Positions 1-5,998 are shown, counted from the stretch's first letter. The stretch: DNA of 6,027 nt from Dehalococcoidia bacterium (GCA_004376205.1 SOKG01000287.1:1-6027); one strand, 5' to 3'. The notes: generated by a model from the sequence alone, not told the origin. Made by a program: numbers and translations.

Positions 1-444
1 ATCGGTCTGGGCGCAATTGGCGCAGATGTCATTCTCCTGGAAATAGGCCAGGTATCTCAGGTATCGCTGATGGTACTCGGTGCCCATGGCCTGATCCGTG
101 TCGTAGGTGATCACCGAGAGGGCGTTCATAGCATCGACACCCATGCAGCGCTGGATACAACCCCCCGTTTTCTGGCAGTATAGCCTGGTCATTTTCTGCT
201 TCTCGAGCAGGTCTTCGGTGCTCTGGTGGATGTGACAGAAGCGGCTTATCCGCTGCCCGCTCAGGTGAGAGGTCGTCGTCATTATGCCCTCATACTGTGG
301 ATCGCGAGCCAAGTCATAGGTCTGGGAGATGACATTGATGGCCGGAGCAATGCGGGGGTCATCCCGGCCAACGAGTTCTCCATCCATATAGACGTTGCGC
401 TTCATAGAAAACAGTCTCTCGCGGTACTCTTGAGATGTCCTCAT
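1..444 (-). CDS. abfD: 4-hydroxybutyryl-CoA dehydratase (AbfD)-family protein, N-terminal part, cut by window edge
   Basis: This open frame of 148 codons starts at ATG 444 and runs off the left edge, so only the N-terminal third is present (family members are about 490 aa). Seen: an N-terminus typical of the AbfD/HpaB flavoprotein superfamily (RVYM/NVYMDGE-like stretch at 18-24, TTSHLSGQRISRF at 57-69, HQSTEDL at 73-79). The segment QKTGGCIQRCMGVDA at 91-105 places Cys96 and Cys100 where clostridial AbfD has the first two ligands of its [4Fe-4S] cluster; HpaB-type monooxygenases lack them. The His and Cys that complete the cluster fall outside the window. Known for the family: AbfD uses FAD and the cluster to convert 4-hydroxybutyryl-CoA to crotonyl-CoA by a ketyl-radical route, in the cytoplasm. 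An AAGGAGG at 451-457 with 6-nt spacing fixes the start. An extra CxxC (Cys141, Cys144) sits next to the conserved TD. Substrate could differ in a paralogue, so the family is firm but the exact reaction is not. Confidence 0.85.
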   Translation of the reverse strand, partial: MRTSQEYRERLFSMKRNVYMDGELVGRDDPRIAPAINVISQTYDLARDPQYEGIMTTTSHLSGQRISRFCHIHQSTEDLLEKQKMTRLYCQKTGGCIQRCMGVDAMNALSVITYDTDQAMGTEYHQRYLRYLAYFQENDICANCAQTD

Positions 445-450
445 CGTCGT

Positions 451-457
451 CCTCCTT
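451..457 (-). promoter_or_regulatory. Shine-Dalgarno AAGGAGG of the AbfD-family gene
   Basis: AAGGAGG on the minus strand lies 6 nt before ATG 444. It is a strong ribosome-binding site and settles the start of the partial dehydratase gene. Confidence 0.8.
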
Positions 458-635
458 CTCAGCCAAGTCCTTGACCAACGCGTGCCAGGCGCACAACGCC
501 TCCCAGTATCAGCGGTTCCTACCGTGGGACAGCCCTTCGATAATTGTATACTGCTCCAAAACGGGAATACCTGCAGTGGCTTGGGTTATGCTTGTAGAGG
601 CTGGGCAGCTTCTGGCTCAAATTCTTATACTACTG

Positions 636-1259
636 TCAGACTATCCCAGTTCCTAGGACAGGGTGTCCCCCTGCTGATAACCTGCCACCGAAGGGCTCAT
701 CAAGATTACACAGGTTTTCGTGTTTGGCAATCCATTTCTTGATCACAGGTCGAATTCTGCCAAAATTCATGTGTGCCCTTTCAGAGGCAAAACTCCATTC
801 TCTGCCTAGTTCCTGGTGCCACGTCTCCGGTTGAAGAAGACGCAAAGTCTCATTTCGAGCTTGCAAAACTGCCTCATCATCAAGAGACCTCAGCTCTTCG
901 ATACATGTTCGCCAGTGCTGTATCAGACCCTTCATTCCGCCCTTTTCGCTGATTTCTCCATCAGTGCAATCAATGCTGTATCTAACCTCTTTTATGAAAT
1001 TCGGTATAACTTCGTGGCATGCCACCCCTCCCAGATGCAGCCAAACAAAAGCTCCCTCGCGCCTTATGAGGATTTTTCTCCATCTTTCAAGGAAAATATC
1101 GATTAGTTCTTCACCCATGTAAAACCTTACTTGTCCAGTGGACAATCTTATCAGAGGCAGGACCTTAGGTAGCAGGTCATACCATGAAGCGAGGATCCTC
1201 ATAGGCAAGGGCATAACAGTCAACGCGTTCATTTCCCTCACAATCTCTTTTTCGCTCAC
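636..1259 (-). CDS. Hypothetical protein, 207 aa, unrecognised
   Basis: I do not recognise this protein. It is a GTG-start frame of 207 codons whose start is supported by a near-perfect Shine-Dalgarno (GGGGGTGAT, 5-nt spacing). Codon use looks like that of a real gene. The product is probably cytoplasmic: there is no signal peptide and no clear membrane segment, although residues 20-40 are fairly hydrophobic. It has seven Trp (26, 60, 73, 116, 147, 155, 176) and four scattered Cys (81, 98, 119, 184) with no CxxC pattern. A His/Cys-containing patch (HLGGVACHEV, 75-84) is the most motif-like part. The last 20 residues are Gly/Pro-rich and look unstructured. It sits between the NuoEF-type operon and the AbfD-family gene on the same strand, with about 190 nt gaps on each side and its own promoter upstream. 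It may be co-transcribed with the dehydratase gene. No function is proposed. Confidence 0.7.
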   Translation of the reverse strand: MSEKEIVREMNALTVMPLPMRILASWYDLLPKVLPLIRLSTGQVRFYMGEELIDIFLERWRKILIRREGAFVWLHLGGVACHEVIPNFIKEVRYSIDCTDGEISEKGGMKGLIQHWRTCIEELRSLDDEAVLQARNETLRLLQPETWHQELGREWSFASERAHMNFGRIRPVIKKWIAKHENLCNLDEPFGGRLSAGGHPVLGTGIV

Positions 1260-1264
1260 CTTAC

Positions 1265-1273
1265 ATCACCCCC
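1265..1273 (-). promoter_or_regulatory. Strong Shine-Dalgarno deciding a GTG start
   Basis: GGGGGTGAT on the minus strand matches the anti-Shine-Dalgarno complement GGAGGTGAT at 8 of 9 positions and lies 5 nt before GTG 1259. This favours the GTG over the in-frame ATG ten codons later. Confidence 0.7.
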
Positions 1274-1375
1274 TCTCTATTCGGATTCTAAACATTCACA
1301 GACTGTCGAGCCCCCCTCTTAAGGTGGTATCCCAGAGGGAATCCAATGAGGTTCCAGTCGCAGAGTTCTTTATTC

Positions 1376-1404
1376 ATTATACACAATACACAAGTTATTA
1401 TCAG
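1376..1404 (-). promoter_or_regulatory. Sigma70-like promoter for the 207-aa gene
   Basis: The minus strand reads CTGATA (-35, 1399-1404), a 17-nt spacer, then a perfect TATAAT (-10, 1376-1381) in an AT-rich patch. Transcription would begin near 1369, giving a leader of about 110 nt before GTG 1259. The promoter lies after the end of the NuoEF-type operon, so the 207-aa gene, and possibly the AbfD-family gene, can be expressed separately from it. Confidence 0.55.
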
Positions 1405-1443
1405 ATCGGCAATGAATACTACCGGGATTCAGCCTACTCAGTG

Positions 1444-2055
1444 CTATTTACTACGTGTGCGCGCCAGAACATCCTGGACCGTAATGCCCTCAAAGGAAGC
1501 GCCATCGGTTTCTCTTGGAATCTTGCCTGTGGGGCAAACGCCAAAGCACTCCCGGCAATCCATGCACACTCCTGTGGAGACTACTTCATCAATAAATGCC
1601 ACACGCCTGCCTACGCCCCTCCCAACAAACGTTATGGCATTGGCCCCTTTGACCTCCGCGCAGTAGCGAACACAAAGTCCGCAGAGTATGCACTGGGTTA
1701 CTTCGGATTTGAACCTCGGCTTCTCTACGCCGTACTGGCTCGCGAGCTCCGACAGAACCGGAGCAGAGGCAAGCATTAGCTCCAGGAGCATTTTGCGCAT
1801 CTTGATAACCTTGGGGGAACCTGTCTTTACAGCTAGCCCAGCTTCCACGTTGTATACGCAAGAAGTGACCAGCCTCGTCTTTCCGTTTTTTGATATTTCC
1901 ACGGTGCAAAACCTGCAAGCGCCATAAGGAGCCAGCTTCTCATGGTAACAAAGAGTCGGGATATGAATCCCGGCGGCTTGGGCTGCTTCGAGGAGTGTCG
2001 TTCCCTCTTCAGCTTCAACATCTTTACCATCAATGTTCAAGCGCACTTTCTTCAT
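1444..2055 (-). CDS. HoxU/NuoG-N-terminus-like ferredoxin subunit (2Fe-2S plus 2x 4Fe-4S)
   Basis: This 203-aa iron-sulfur protein is the third gene of the operon. Domains in order: a plant-type [2Fe-2S] ferredoxin fold (1-78) with Cys36, Cys47, Cys50 and Cys66; a helical linker (about 80-118); then two [4Fe-4S] motifs, Cys122/125/128/132 and Cys164/167/170/174, the last followed by Pro. This resembles the N-terminal part of complex I NuoG or the diaphorase subunit HoxU. The HxxxCxxCxxxxxC motif that normally binds a further cluster between the two domains is absent: the linker has no Cys or His. The likely role is to take electrons from the NuoF-like subunit and pass them to an unidentified partner. 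The start codon overlaps the stop of the preceding gene (ATGA), and an AAGGA lies 8 nt upstream, so translational coupling is likely. No clear terminator follows. The family assignment is sure; the partner is unknown. Confidence 0.9.
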   Translation of the reverse strand: MKKVRLNIDGKDVEAEEGTTLLEAAQAAGIHIPTLCYHEKLAPYGACRFCTVEISKNGKTRLVTSCVYNVEAGLAVKTGSPKVIKMRKMLLELMLASAPVLSELASQYGVEKPRFKSEVTQCILCGLCVRYCAEVKGANAITFVGRGVGRRVAFIDEVVSTGVCMDCRECFGVCPTGKIPRETDGASFEGITVQDVLARTRSK

Positions 2056-3977
2056 TCCCGCTTTCCTTTCTTGCGCACCACCTCAGTACCCAAGGGAGGC
2101 GCTGCCGGCACCGGCTCGCCAGAGATTTTCACCACGGCGGAGAAGCGCGTTGGACAAACATCAAAGCAAGTATTGCATTTAGTGCACTTGTCCTGATCAA
2201 TGATATGAACAAGGTTCTTGCCGCCGCTAATTGCTTCCACGGGGCATTCTCTGAGACAGATCCTACAGGCAGAGCACGTGTTGGGATCAATGTAGTATGA
2301 GATGAGAGCTTTGCAGACCCCGGCAGGGCAGCGTTTCTGCTCAATATGCGCTTCATACTCATCCCGGAAGTGCCTGATAGTGCTAAGCACCGGATTGGGC
2401 GCTGTTTGCCCCAGAGCACACAACGAGACGTCCTGGACCACCTCAGATATCTCCTCCAGGAGCTCAATGTCACCGGCCTCGCCTTCGCCCTCGCAAATTC
2501 CATCTAGTATCCTGACCATTTGCTCAAGACCTACGCGGCAGGGGATGCACTTGCCGCAGGACTCATCGGCAAGAAAGTTGGTGAAATACCTGGCCACATC
2601 CGCCATACAGGTATCCTCATCCATTACAATCATGCCGCCTGATCCCATCATGGAACCCGCTTTGGTTAGCTCATCGAAATCCACAGGAAGATCAATAAGG
2701 CTTTCCGGGAGACACCCTCCCGAGGGGCCGCCTGTCTGAACCGCTTTGAATTTCCTCCCCTGACGAATCCCACCACCTATGGTGTAGATGATCTCTCTAA
2801 GGGTCATCCCCATAGGCACTTCCACCAGCCCGGTATTGTTCACCTTGCCTACAAGAGAGAATATCTTCGTTCCCTTGCTGCCTTCGGTTCCAATGCTTGT
2901 AAACCAATCAGAGCCGTTATTGATTATCAGGGGTACGTTGGCCCAGGTCTCCACGTTGTTGAGATTGGTCGGCCTTTCCCATATACCGCTCACGGCGGTA
3001 CGGATGTACTTTGGCCTCGGCTCGCCTACTATTCCCTCAATAGCAGTCATCAGAGCGCTGGACTCACCGGAAACGAAAGCTCCAGCTCCACGATGTATAC
3101 CAACATCGAAATCGAAGCCGGAGCCAAGTATGTTCTTCCCCAGTAGGCCATATGTCCGCGCCTGACTCAAAGCCAGGGCAAGATTACTCACCGCAAGGGG
3201 ATACTCCTGGCGTACGTAGACATACCCTTGATGCGAGCCGATAGCATAGGCACCGATTATGAGCCCCTCCAGTACACTGTGGGGATTGCCTTCGAGCAAG
3301 CTCCTGTCCATAAAGGCACCTGGATCACCTTCGTCTGCATTGACCACGACGTATTTCGTGGCTCCCGGGGCATCGCGAGTGGTCTCCCACTTCACTCCGG
3401 CGGGGAACCCACCGCCACCCCTCCCCCTCAGATTGGCCCGCTTCACCGTCTGCAGCACTTCCTCGGGGCTCATCTCAAAAAGAACCTTAGCTAGGGCGGA
3501 ATAACCTCCGAGTGCAACATAATCGTCGATATTCTTTGGATCAATAAGTCGGTTATTGCCGAATACAATCCGTCTCTGGTGTTTATAGAAGGGTATCTCA
3601 CCCTCATGCGCTATCCTTTCCCCGCTGGCATCTTTGTACAGCAATCGGTCAACTAGCCCCTTATCCAGCGAGCTCTTGGACACGACCTCAGGAACATCCC
3701 CTGGCTTCACCCCAAGATAGCAGATCTCCGCGGGGAAGATAACAACGACAGGGCCCCTCTCACAGAAGCCATGGCAGCCAGTCCGCCGGACATCTACCTT
3801 ACTTTTGAGGCCATTCCCTGAGATCTCGCTGACAATGGCCTGGTAGACCTTATCAGAGCCGAGAGCATGGCAGCCCGTACCCGAGCAAACAGTAATGCAG
3901 GGCCTGTTCGGAGCCCTCTTCGACAATATCTGCGATCTCTTTCTCTCCAAGTCGGCAGGCGACTTCAGTCGAGCCAT
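2052..3977 (-). CDS. nuoF: NuoF-like NAD(P)H-binding flavoprotein (HydB/HndC architecture)
   Basis: This 641-aa flavoprotein is the nucleotide-oxidising subunit of the operon. Domains in order (from ATG 3977): a thioredoxin-like [2Fe-2S] domain with Cys31, Cys36, Cys68 and Cys72; the FMN/NADH-binding Complex1_51K core with RGRGGGGFPAG at 184-194 and NADEGDPG at 213-220; the SLBB region; the cluster motif ESCGKCIPC (Cys474, 477, 480) plus Cys520; and a C-terminal 2x[4Fe-4S] ferredoxin (Cys568/571/574/578 and Cys598/601/604/608). This long form is typical of HydB and HndC of soluble, often electron-bifurcating, complexes. A longer frame opens at GTG 3983, but AAAGGAA would then be only 1 nt away; it is 7 nt from ATG 3977, which I chose. 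The gene begins 19 nt after nuoE. Unusual points: where NuoF has GEETAL this protein has GESSAL (Ser306), and Arg326 replaces the NADH-contacting Phe, which may mean NADP(H) use. Confidence 0.93.
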   Translation of the reverse strand: MARLKSPADLERKRSQILSKRAPNRPCITVCSGTGCHALGSDKVYQAIVSEISGNGLKSKVDVRRTGCHGFCERGPVVVIFPAEICYLGVKPGDVPEVVSKSSLDKGLVDRLLYKDASGERIAHEGEIPFYKHQRRIVFGNNRLIDPKNIDDYVALGGYSALAKVLFEMSPEEVLQTVKRANLRGRGGGGFPAGVKWETTRDAPGATKYVVVNADEGDPGAFMDRSLLEGNPHSVLEGLIIGAYAIGSHQGYVYVRQEYPLAVSNLALALSQARTYGLLGKNILGSGFDFDVGIHRGAGAFVSGESSALMTAIEGIVGEPRPKYIRTAVSGIWERPTNLNNVETWANVPLIINNGSDWFTSIGTEGSKGTKIFSLVGKVNNTGLVEVPMGMTLREIIYTIGGGIRQGRKFKAVQTGGPSGGCLPESLIDLPVDFDELTKAGSMMGSGGMIVMDEDTCMADVARYFTNFLADESCGKCIPCRVGLEQMVRILDGICEGEGEAGDIELLEEISEVVQDVSLCALGQTAPNPVLSTIRHFRDEYEAHIEQKRCPAGVCKALISYYIDPNTCSACRICLRECPVEAISGGKNLVHIIDQDKCTKCNTCFDVCPTRFSAVVKISGEPVPAAPPLGTEVVRKKGKRE

Positions 3978-3983
3978 GATCAC

Positions 3984-3990
3984 TTCCTTT
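3984..3990 (-). promoter_or_regulatory. Shine-Dalgarno deciding the nuoF start
   Basis: AAAGGAA on the minus strand lies 7 nt before ATG 3977 but directly abuts GTG 3983. The spacing supports ATG 3977 as the start of the NuoF-like protein. Confidence 0.6.
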
Positions 3991-3996
3991 CGCTGG

Positions 3997-4662
3997 CTAG
4001 TCGCAGGAGTCTATAATCCTCTCGACTTCTTTCGGGGTCGGATTGCCATGATAATCGCCGTCAACCACAATCACCGGTCCCAAAGCGCAGCAACCAACGC
4101 AGTTCACCGTTTCCAGAGTGAATCTCCAGTCGGGGCTGGTTTCCCCAGGGTTGATGTTCAGTGCGCTTGCTACCCTGTCCAGAAGACGAGGGGCACCGCG
4201 AACGTGACAAGCGGTACCCGTACATACGGACACCTGATGACGACCTTGAGGAGTCAAGCTGAAGGCTTTATAGAAGGTTGCAATTCTGTAGGCCCGACTT
4301 ATGGGAACGCCCAGCTTCTTACAAACCGACATCAAGACATCCCTGGGAAGCCAGCGGTTTTCTCGTTGAATCTCCAGAAGTATCTGGATCAAGGCAGCTT
4401 TATCACCTTTGTGTTTCTCTATGATTCTATCCGTATCGCCCGCTTCTTGAGCAACCTGTCCAATCGTCTCCACCATTTGAGAGACCTGACTCCGCGGTAT
4501 ACCCAGCCTATCGCTGACGCGAGTCAAGACGCTCTCTGAAAGCCCACTATCATCGCGCTCGCTGCCCACAATTATTTGAGTAGGGGTGGCTCTGCCACCC
4601 CTACTCTTTTCCTCAGCGGATGATCTCTCACTAGACCGAGTTTTTGCCTTGCCCCTCGCCAT
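3997..4662 (-). CDS. nuoE: NuoE-like [2Fe-2S] subunit with N-terminal extension
   Basis: This 221-aa protein is the first gene of the operon. Residues about 80-221 form a standard NuoE/HydC unit: a helical bundle (LIQILLEIQRENRWLP at 91-106; ISRAYRIATFYKAFSL at 121-136) followed by a thioredoxin-like fold with [2Fe-2S] ligands Cys147, Cys152, Cys188 and Cys192. Known for the family: it docks on NuoF, and its cluster exchanges electrons with the FMN or acts as a side branch. The ATG is supported by AAGGAG with 6-nt spacing (4669-4674). The N-terminal 75 residues are extra: residues 1-40 are charged and Ser/Arg-rich, probably disordered, and include a stretch (20-28) encoded by a perfect palindrome. 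Residues 43-66 resemble the protein's own helical segment at 107-130. The next gene starts 19 nt after the stop, so co-transcription is expected. Confidence 0.92.
   Translation of the reverse strand: MARGKAKTRSSERSSAEEKSRGGRATPTQIIVGSERDDSGLSESVLTRVSDRLGIPRSQVSQMVETIGQVAQEAGDTDRIIEKHKGDKAALIQILLEIQRENRWLPRDVLMSVCKKLGVPISRAYRIATFYKAFSLTPQGRHQVSVCTGTACHVRGAPRLLDRVASALNINPGETSPDWRFTLETVNCVGCCALGPVIVVDGDYHGNPTPKEVERIIDSCD
4578..4606. repeat. Perfect palindrome, 13-bp arms with 3-nt loop, inside nuoE
   Basis: The arm at 4578-4590 (GAGTAGGGGTGGC) is the exact reverse complement of 4594-4606, with TCT between. It lies wholly inside the nuoE coding sequence and encodes residues 20-28 (SRGGRATPT) of the N-terminal extension. 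On the plus strand it is followed by CTTTT-like T residues, so it could also resemble an antisense terminator. A small palindromic element inserted in frame is the other reading. Confidence 0.8.
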
Positions 4663-4692
4663 CTCGTTCTCCTTACCTATCTTCTATGAACT

Positions 4693-4721
4693 AGTTTAAT
4701 TTATTTCGACTTTCAATTCAA
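4693..4721 (-). promoter_or_regulatory. Probable promoter of the nuoE-nuoF-hoxU-like operon
   Basis: The minus strand reads TTGAAT (-35, 4716-4721), a 17-nt AT-rich spacer, then TAAACT (-10, 4693-4698); each hexamer matches consensus at 4 of 6. It sits about 30 nt before the nuoE start in the only AT-rich patch of the divergent intergenic region. Confidence 0.45.
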
Positions 4722-4751
4722 GGCAGCATCACAGCCGAGATACCCGACCTG

Positions 4752-4780
4752 TTGGATACGGTCAATCCATGTGTTAGAAT
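4752..4780 (+). promoter_or_regulatory. Probable promoter of the DUF362 gene
   Basis: TTGGAT (4752-4757), a 17-nt spacer and TAGAAT (4775-4780, 5 of 6 to consensus) would start transcription near 4787. That lies downstream of the in-frame GTG at 4771, so this promoter supports ATG 4831 as the real start. A short inverted repeat, TGGAT (4753-4757) with ATCCA (4765-4769), overlaps the -35 and spacer and might be an operator; it is too short to rely on. Confidence 0.5.
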
Positions 4781-4818
4781 ACTATGATCCCTTATTTGCC
4801 AATTTGCTGACCCTGTGG

Positions 4819-4824
4819 AAGGAG
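4819..4824 (+). promoter_or_regulatory. Shine-Dalgarno deciding the DUF362 start
   Basis: AAGGAG lies 6 nt before ATG 4831. No comparable site precedes the upstream in-frame GTG at 4771, so the shorter protein is preferred. Confidence 0.75.
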
Positions 4825-4830
4825 AAAGGC

Positions 4831-5919
4831 ATGTCTCAGGTGTTCTTCTTCAGCTACGCGAAAGCTACCAATCCATTGAAAGGCCTGCAACGGCTCACCG
4901 CCAAATCGACATTTGAAGAGATGCTACCGAGAGGTAAGTCCGTCGCAATAAAGCTGCATATGGGAGAGCTGGGGAACATACGATACATAAGGCCAATTTT
5001 CGTACGCAAGGTAGTTGACATTGTCAGGAGCAGAGGTGGCAATCCCTTTCTATTCGATACTGTTGTCTCTTACCCAGGAGAAAGAGAAACCAAGGAGAAG
5101 TACCTGAATACCGCTATCAAGAATGGTTTTGTTGAGTCTAGTATGGATGCGCCTGTGGTGATAACAGACGATGAGGATGACCTACAGACGATACCACTGG
5201 GAAACCGAATTGGCGACTGTCAGATGAGGGAAGCAAAAGTCCCTTCCTTACTGTTACAGTCAGCTTGCTTGATAGTCCTATCGCACGTGAAAGGCCATGA
5301 CCTTACAGGTTTCGGTGGTGCTGTGAAGAATCTCGGGATGGGCTGCGTATCTACGGAAACCAAGCGAGCACAGCACTCAGTGAACACGCCCCAATTCAAT
5401 GAAGCGGGCGACTGCGACGGCTGTGGCGAATGCACTGACGCATGCCCTACAGGCGCAATAACACTAATGAACGGAAAGCCGGTGAGAGAAATAGCGGAAT
5501 GCACATATTGTGGCACCTGCCTTTTTAGGTGCCCCTTGGACTGCTGGGTTTGGCCTTCTGGATCAAAAGAAAAGCTTCAAGTCTACCTGGCTCACGCAGC
5601 CAGTGCTGTAGTGTCGGCATACCGAGGAAAGATCGCTTTTGCCAACTTTATCCAGGATATCGTCCCACATTGTGACTGCGTTGTGCCGTCGGGAGAGCCT
5701 GTGGTTCAAGATGTCGGCATCGCATTCTCATTCGATCCAGTGGCCATTGACAAGGCATCTCTCGATCTAATTGATAAGGCTCCCATTATCCCTGGTTCCA
5801 CTTCAGCAAAGCCGCCTGACATCCTGGGTAAGATGCACGATACTAGTAGCTTGGTACAGCTAGAAACAGCAGAGAAACTGAAGATGGGCACGCTGACATA
5901 CGAGCTTGTTTCAGTCTAG
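4831..5919 (+). CDS. DUF362 family protein with 2x[4Fe-4S] ferredoxin insert
   Basis: This 362-aa protein is transcribed divergently from the NuoEF-type operon. From ATG 4831 it shows the DUF362 core: N-terminal strand SQVFFFSYA, KLHMGELGN at 41-49, and SHVKGHDLTGFGGAVKNLGMG at 151-171. A dicluster ferredoxin is inserted at 195-234, with Cys195/198/201/205 and Cys224/227/230/234; each fourth Cys is followed by Pro. The C-terminal part (about 245-362) resumes the DUF362 fold, with a CDC pair at 281-283 and FDPVAIDKAS at 301-310. Length is normal for this subtype. Members are common in anaerobes, but I know of no established reaction for this one; an iron-sulfur electron-transfer or assembly role is inference. 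No signal peptide or membrane segment is seen, so it is probably cytoplasmic. A longer frame from GTG 4771 exists but lies upstream of the predicted transcription start. Confidence 0.9.
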   Translation: MSQVFFFSYAKATNPLKGLQRLTAKSTFEEMLPRGKSVAIKLHMGELGNIRYIRPIFVRKVVDIVRSRGGNPFLFDTVVSYPGERETKEKYLNTAIKNGFVESSMDAPVVITDDEDDLQTIPLGNRIGDCQMREAKVPSLLLQSACLIVLSHVKGHDLTGFGGAVKNLGMGCVSTETKRAQHSVNTPQFNEAGDCDGCGECTDACPTGAITLMNGKPVREIAECTYCGTCLFRCPLDCWVWPSGSKEKLQVYLAHAASAVVSAYRGKIAFANFIQDIVPHCDCVVPSGEPVVQDVGIAFSFDPVAIDKASLDLIDKAPIIPGSTSAKPPDILGKMHDTSSLVQLETAEKLKMGTLTYELVSV

Positions 5920-5976
5920 CCAGATAACTTGGTGGTGGCCTTCTCTTATTCCAAAACAGGCTGTCCAAAAAGGTAG

Positions 5977-5998
5977 CGTTGCCACTCCTGTGGCAACG
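5977..5998. repeat. Hairpin 1 of an inverted pair (8-9 bp stem)
   Basis: CGTTGCCA pairs with TGGCAACG around CTCCTG, whose outer C and G can also pair, leaving loop TCCT. It lies 57 nt after the DUF362 stop. It has no T-tract, so it is not a classical intrinsic terminator, though it might protect the 3' end of the mRNA. Confidence 0.8.

Noticed and set aside
509..511. In-frame TGA read as selenocysteine in the remnant frame
   Set aside because: There is no start codon with a ribosome-binding site, no catalytic context and no convincing selenocysteine insertion hairpin directly after it.
498..556. Inverted repeat CAGTAT/ATACTG before the AbfD-family gene
   Set aside because: The arms are 6 bp and about 39 nt apart with only a weak inner stem; no convincing operator, promoter or RNA structure results.
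1405..1443. Terminator after the HoxU-like gene
   Set aside because: Only a 4-bp stem (GAAT/ATTC) without a T-tract is seen, which is not enough to call a terminator.
1138..1779. Long plus-strand open frame of 213 codons
   Set aside because: It is antisense to parts of the 207-aa gene and the HoxU-like gene, has no ribosome-binding site and no recognisable protein motif; it is a shadow frame.
3895..4539. Plus-strand open frame of 214 codons opposite nuoE
   Set aside because: It is the antisense of the clearly recognisable NuoE-like protein with all four cluster cysteines, so the plus frame is fortuitous.
4771..4830. N-terminal 20-residue extension of the DUF362 protein from GTG 4771
   Set aside because: The GTG lies upstream of the predicted transcription start and has no ribosome-binding site, whereas ATG 4831 has AAGGAG at 6 nt and matches the usual family N-terminus.
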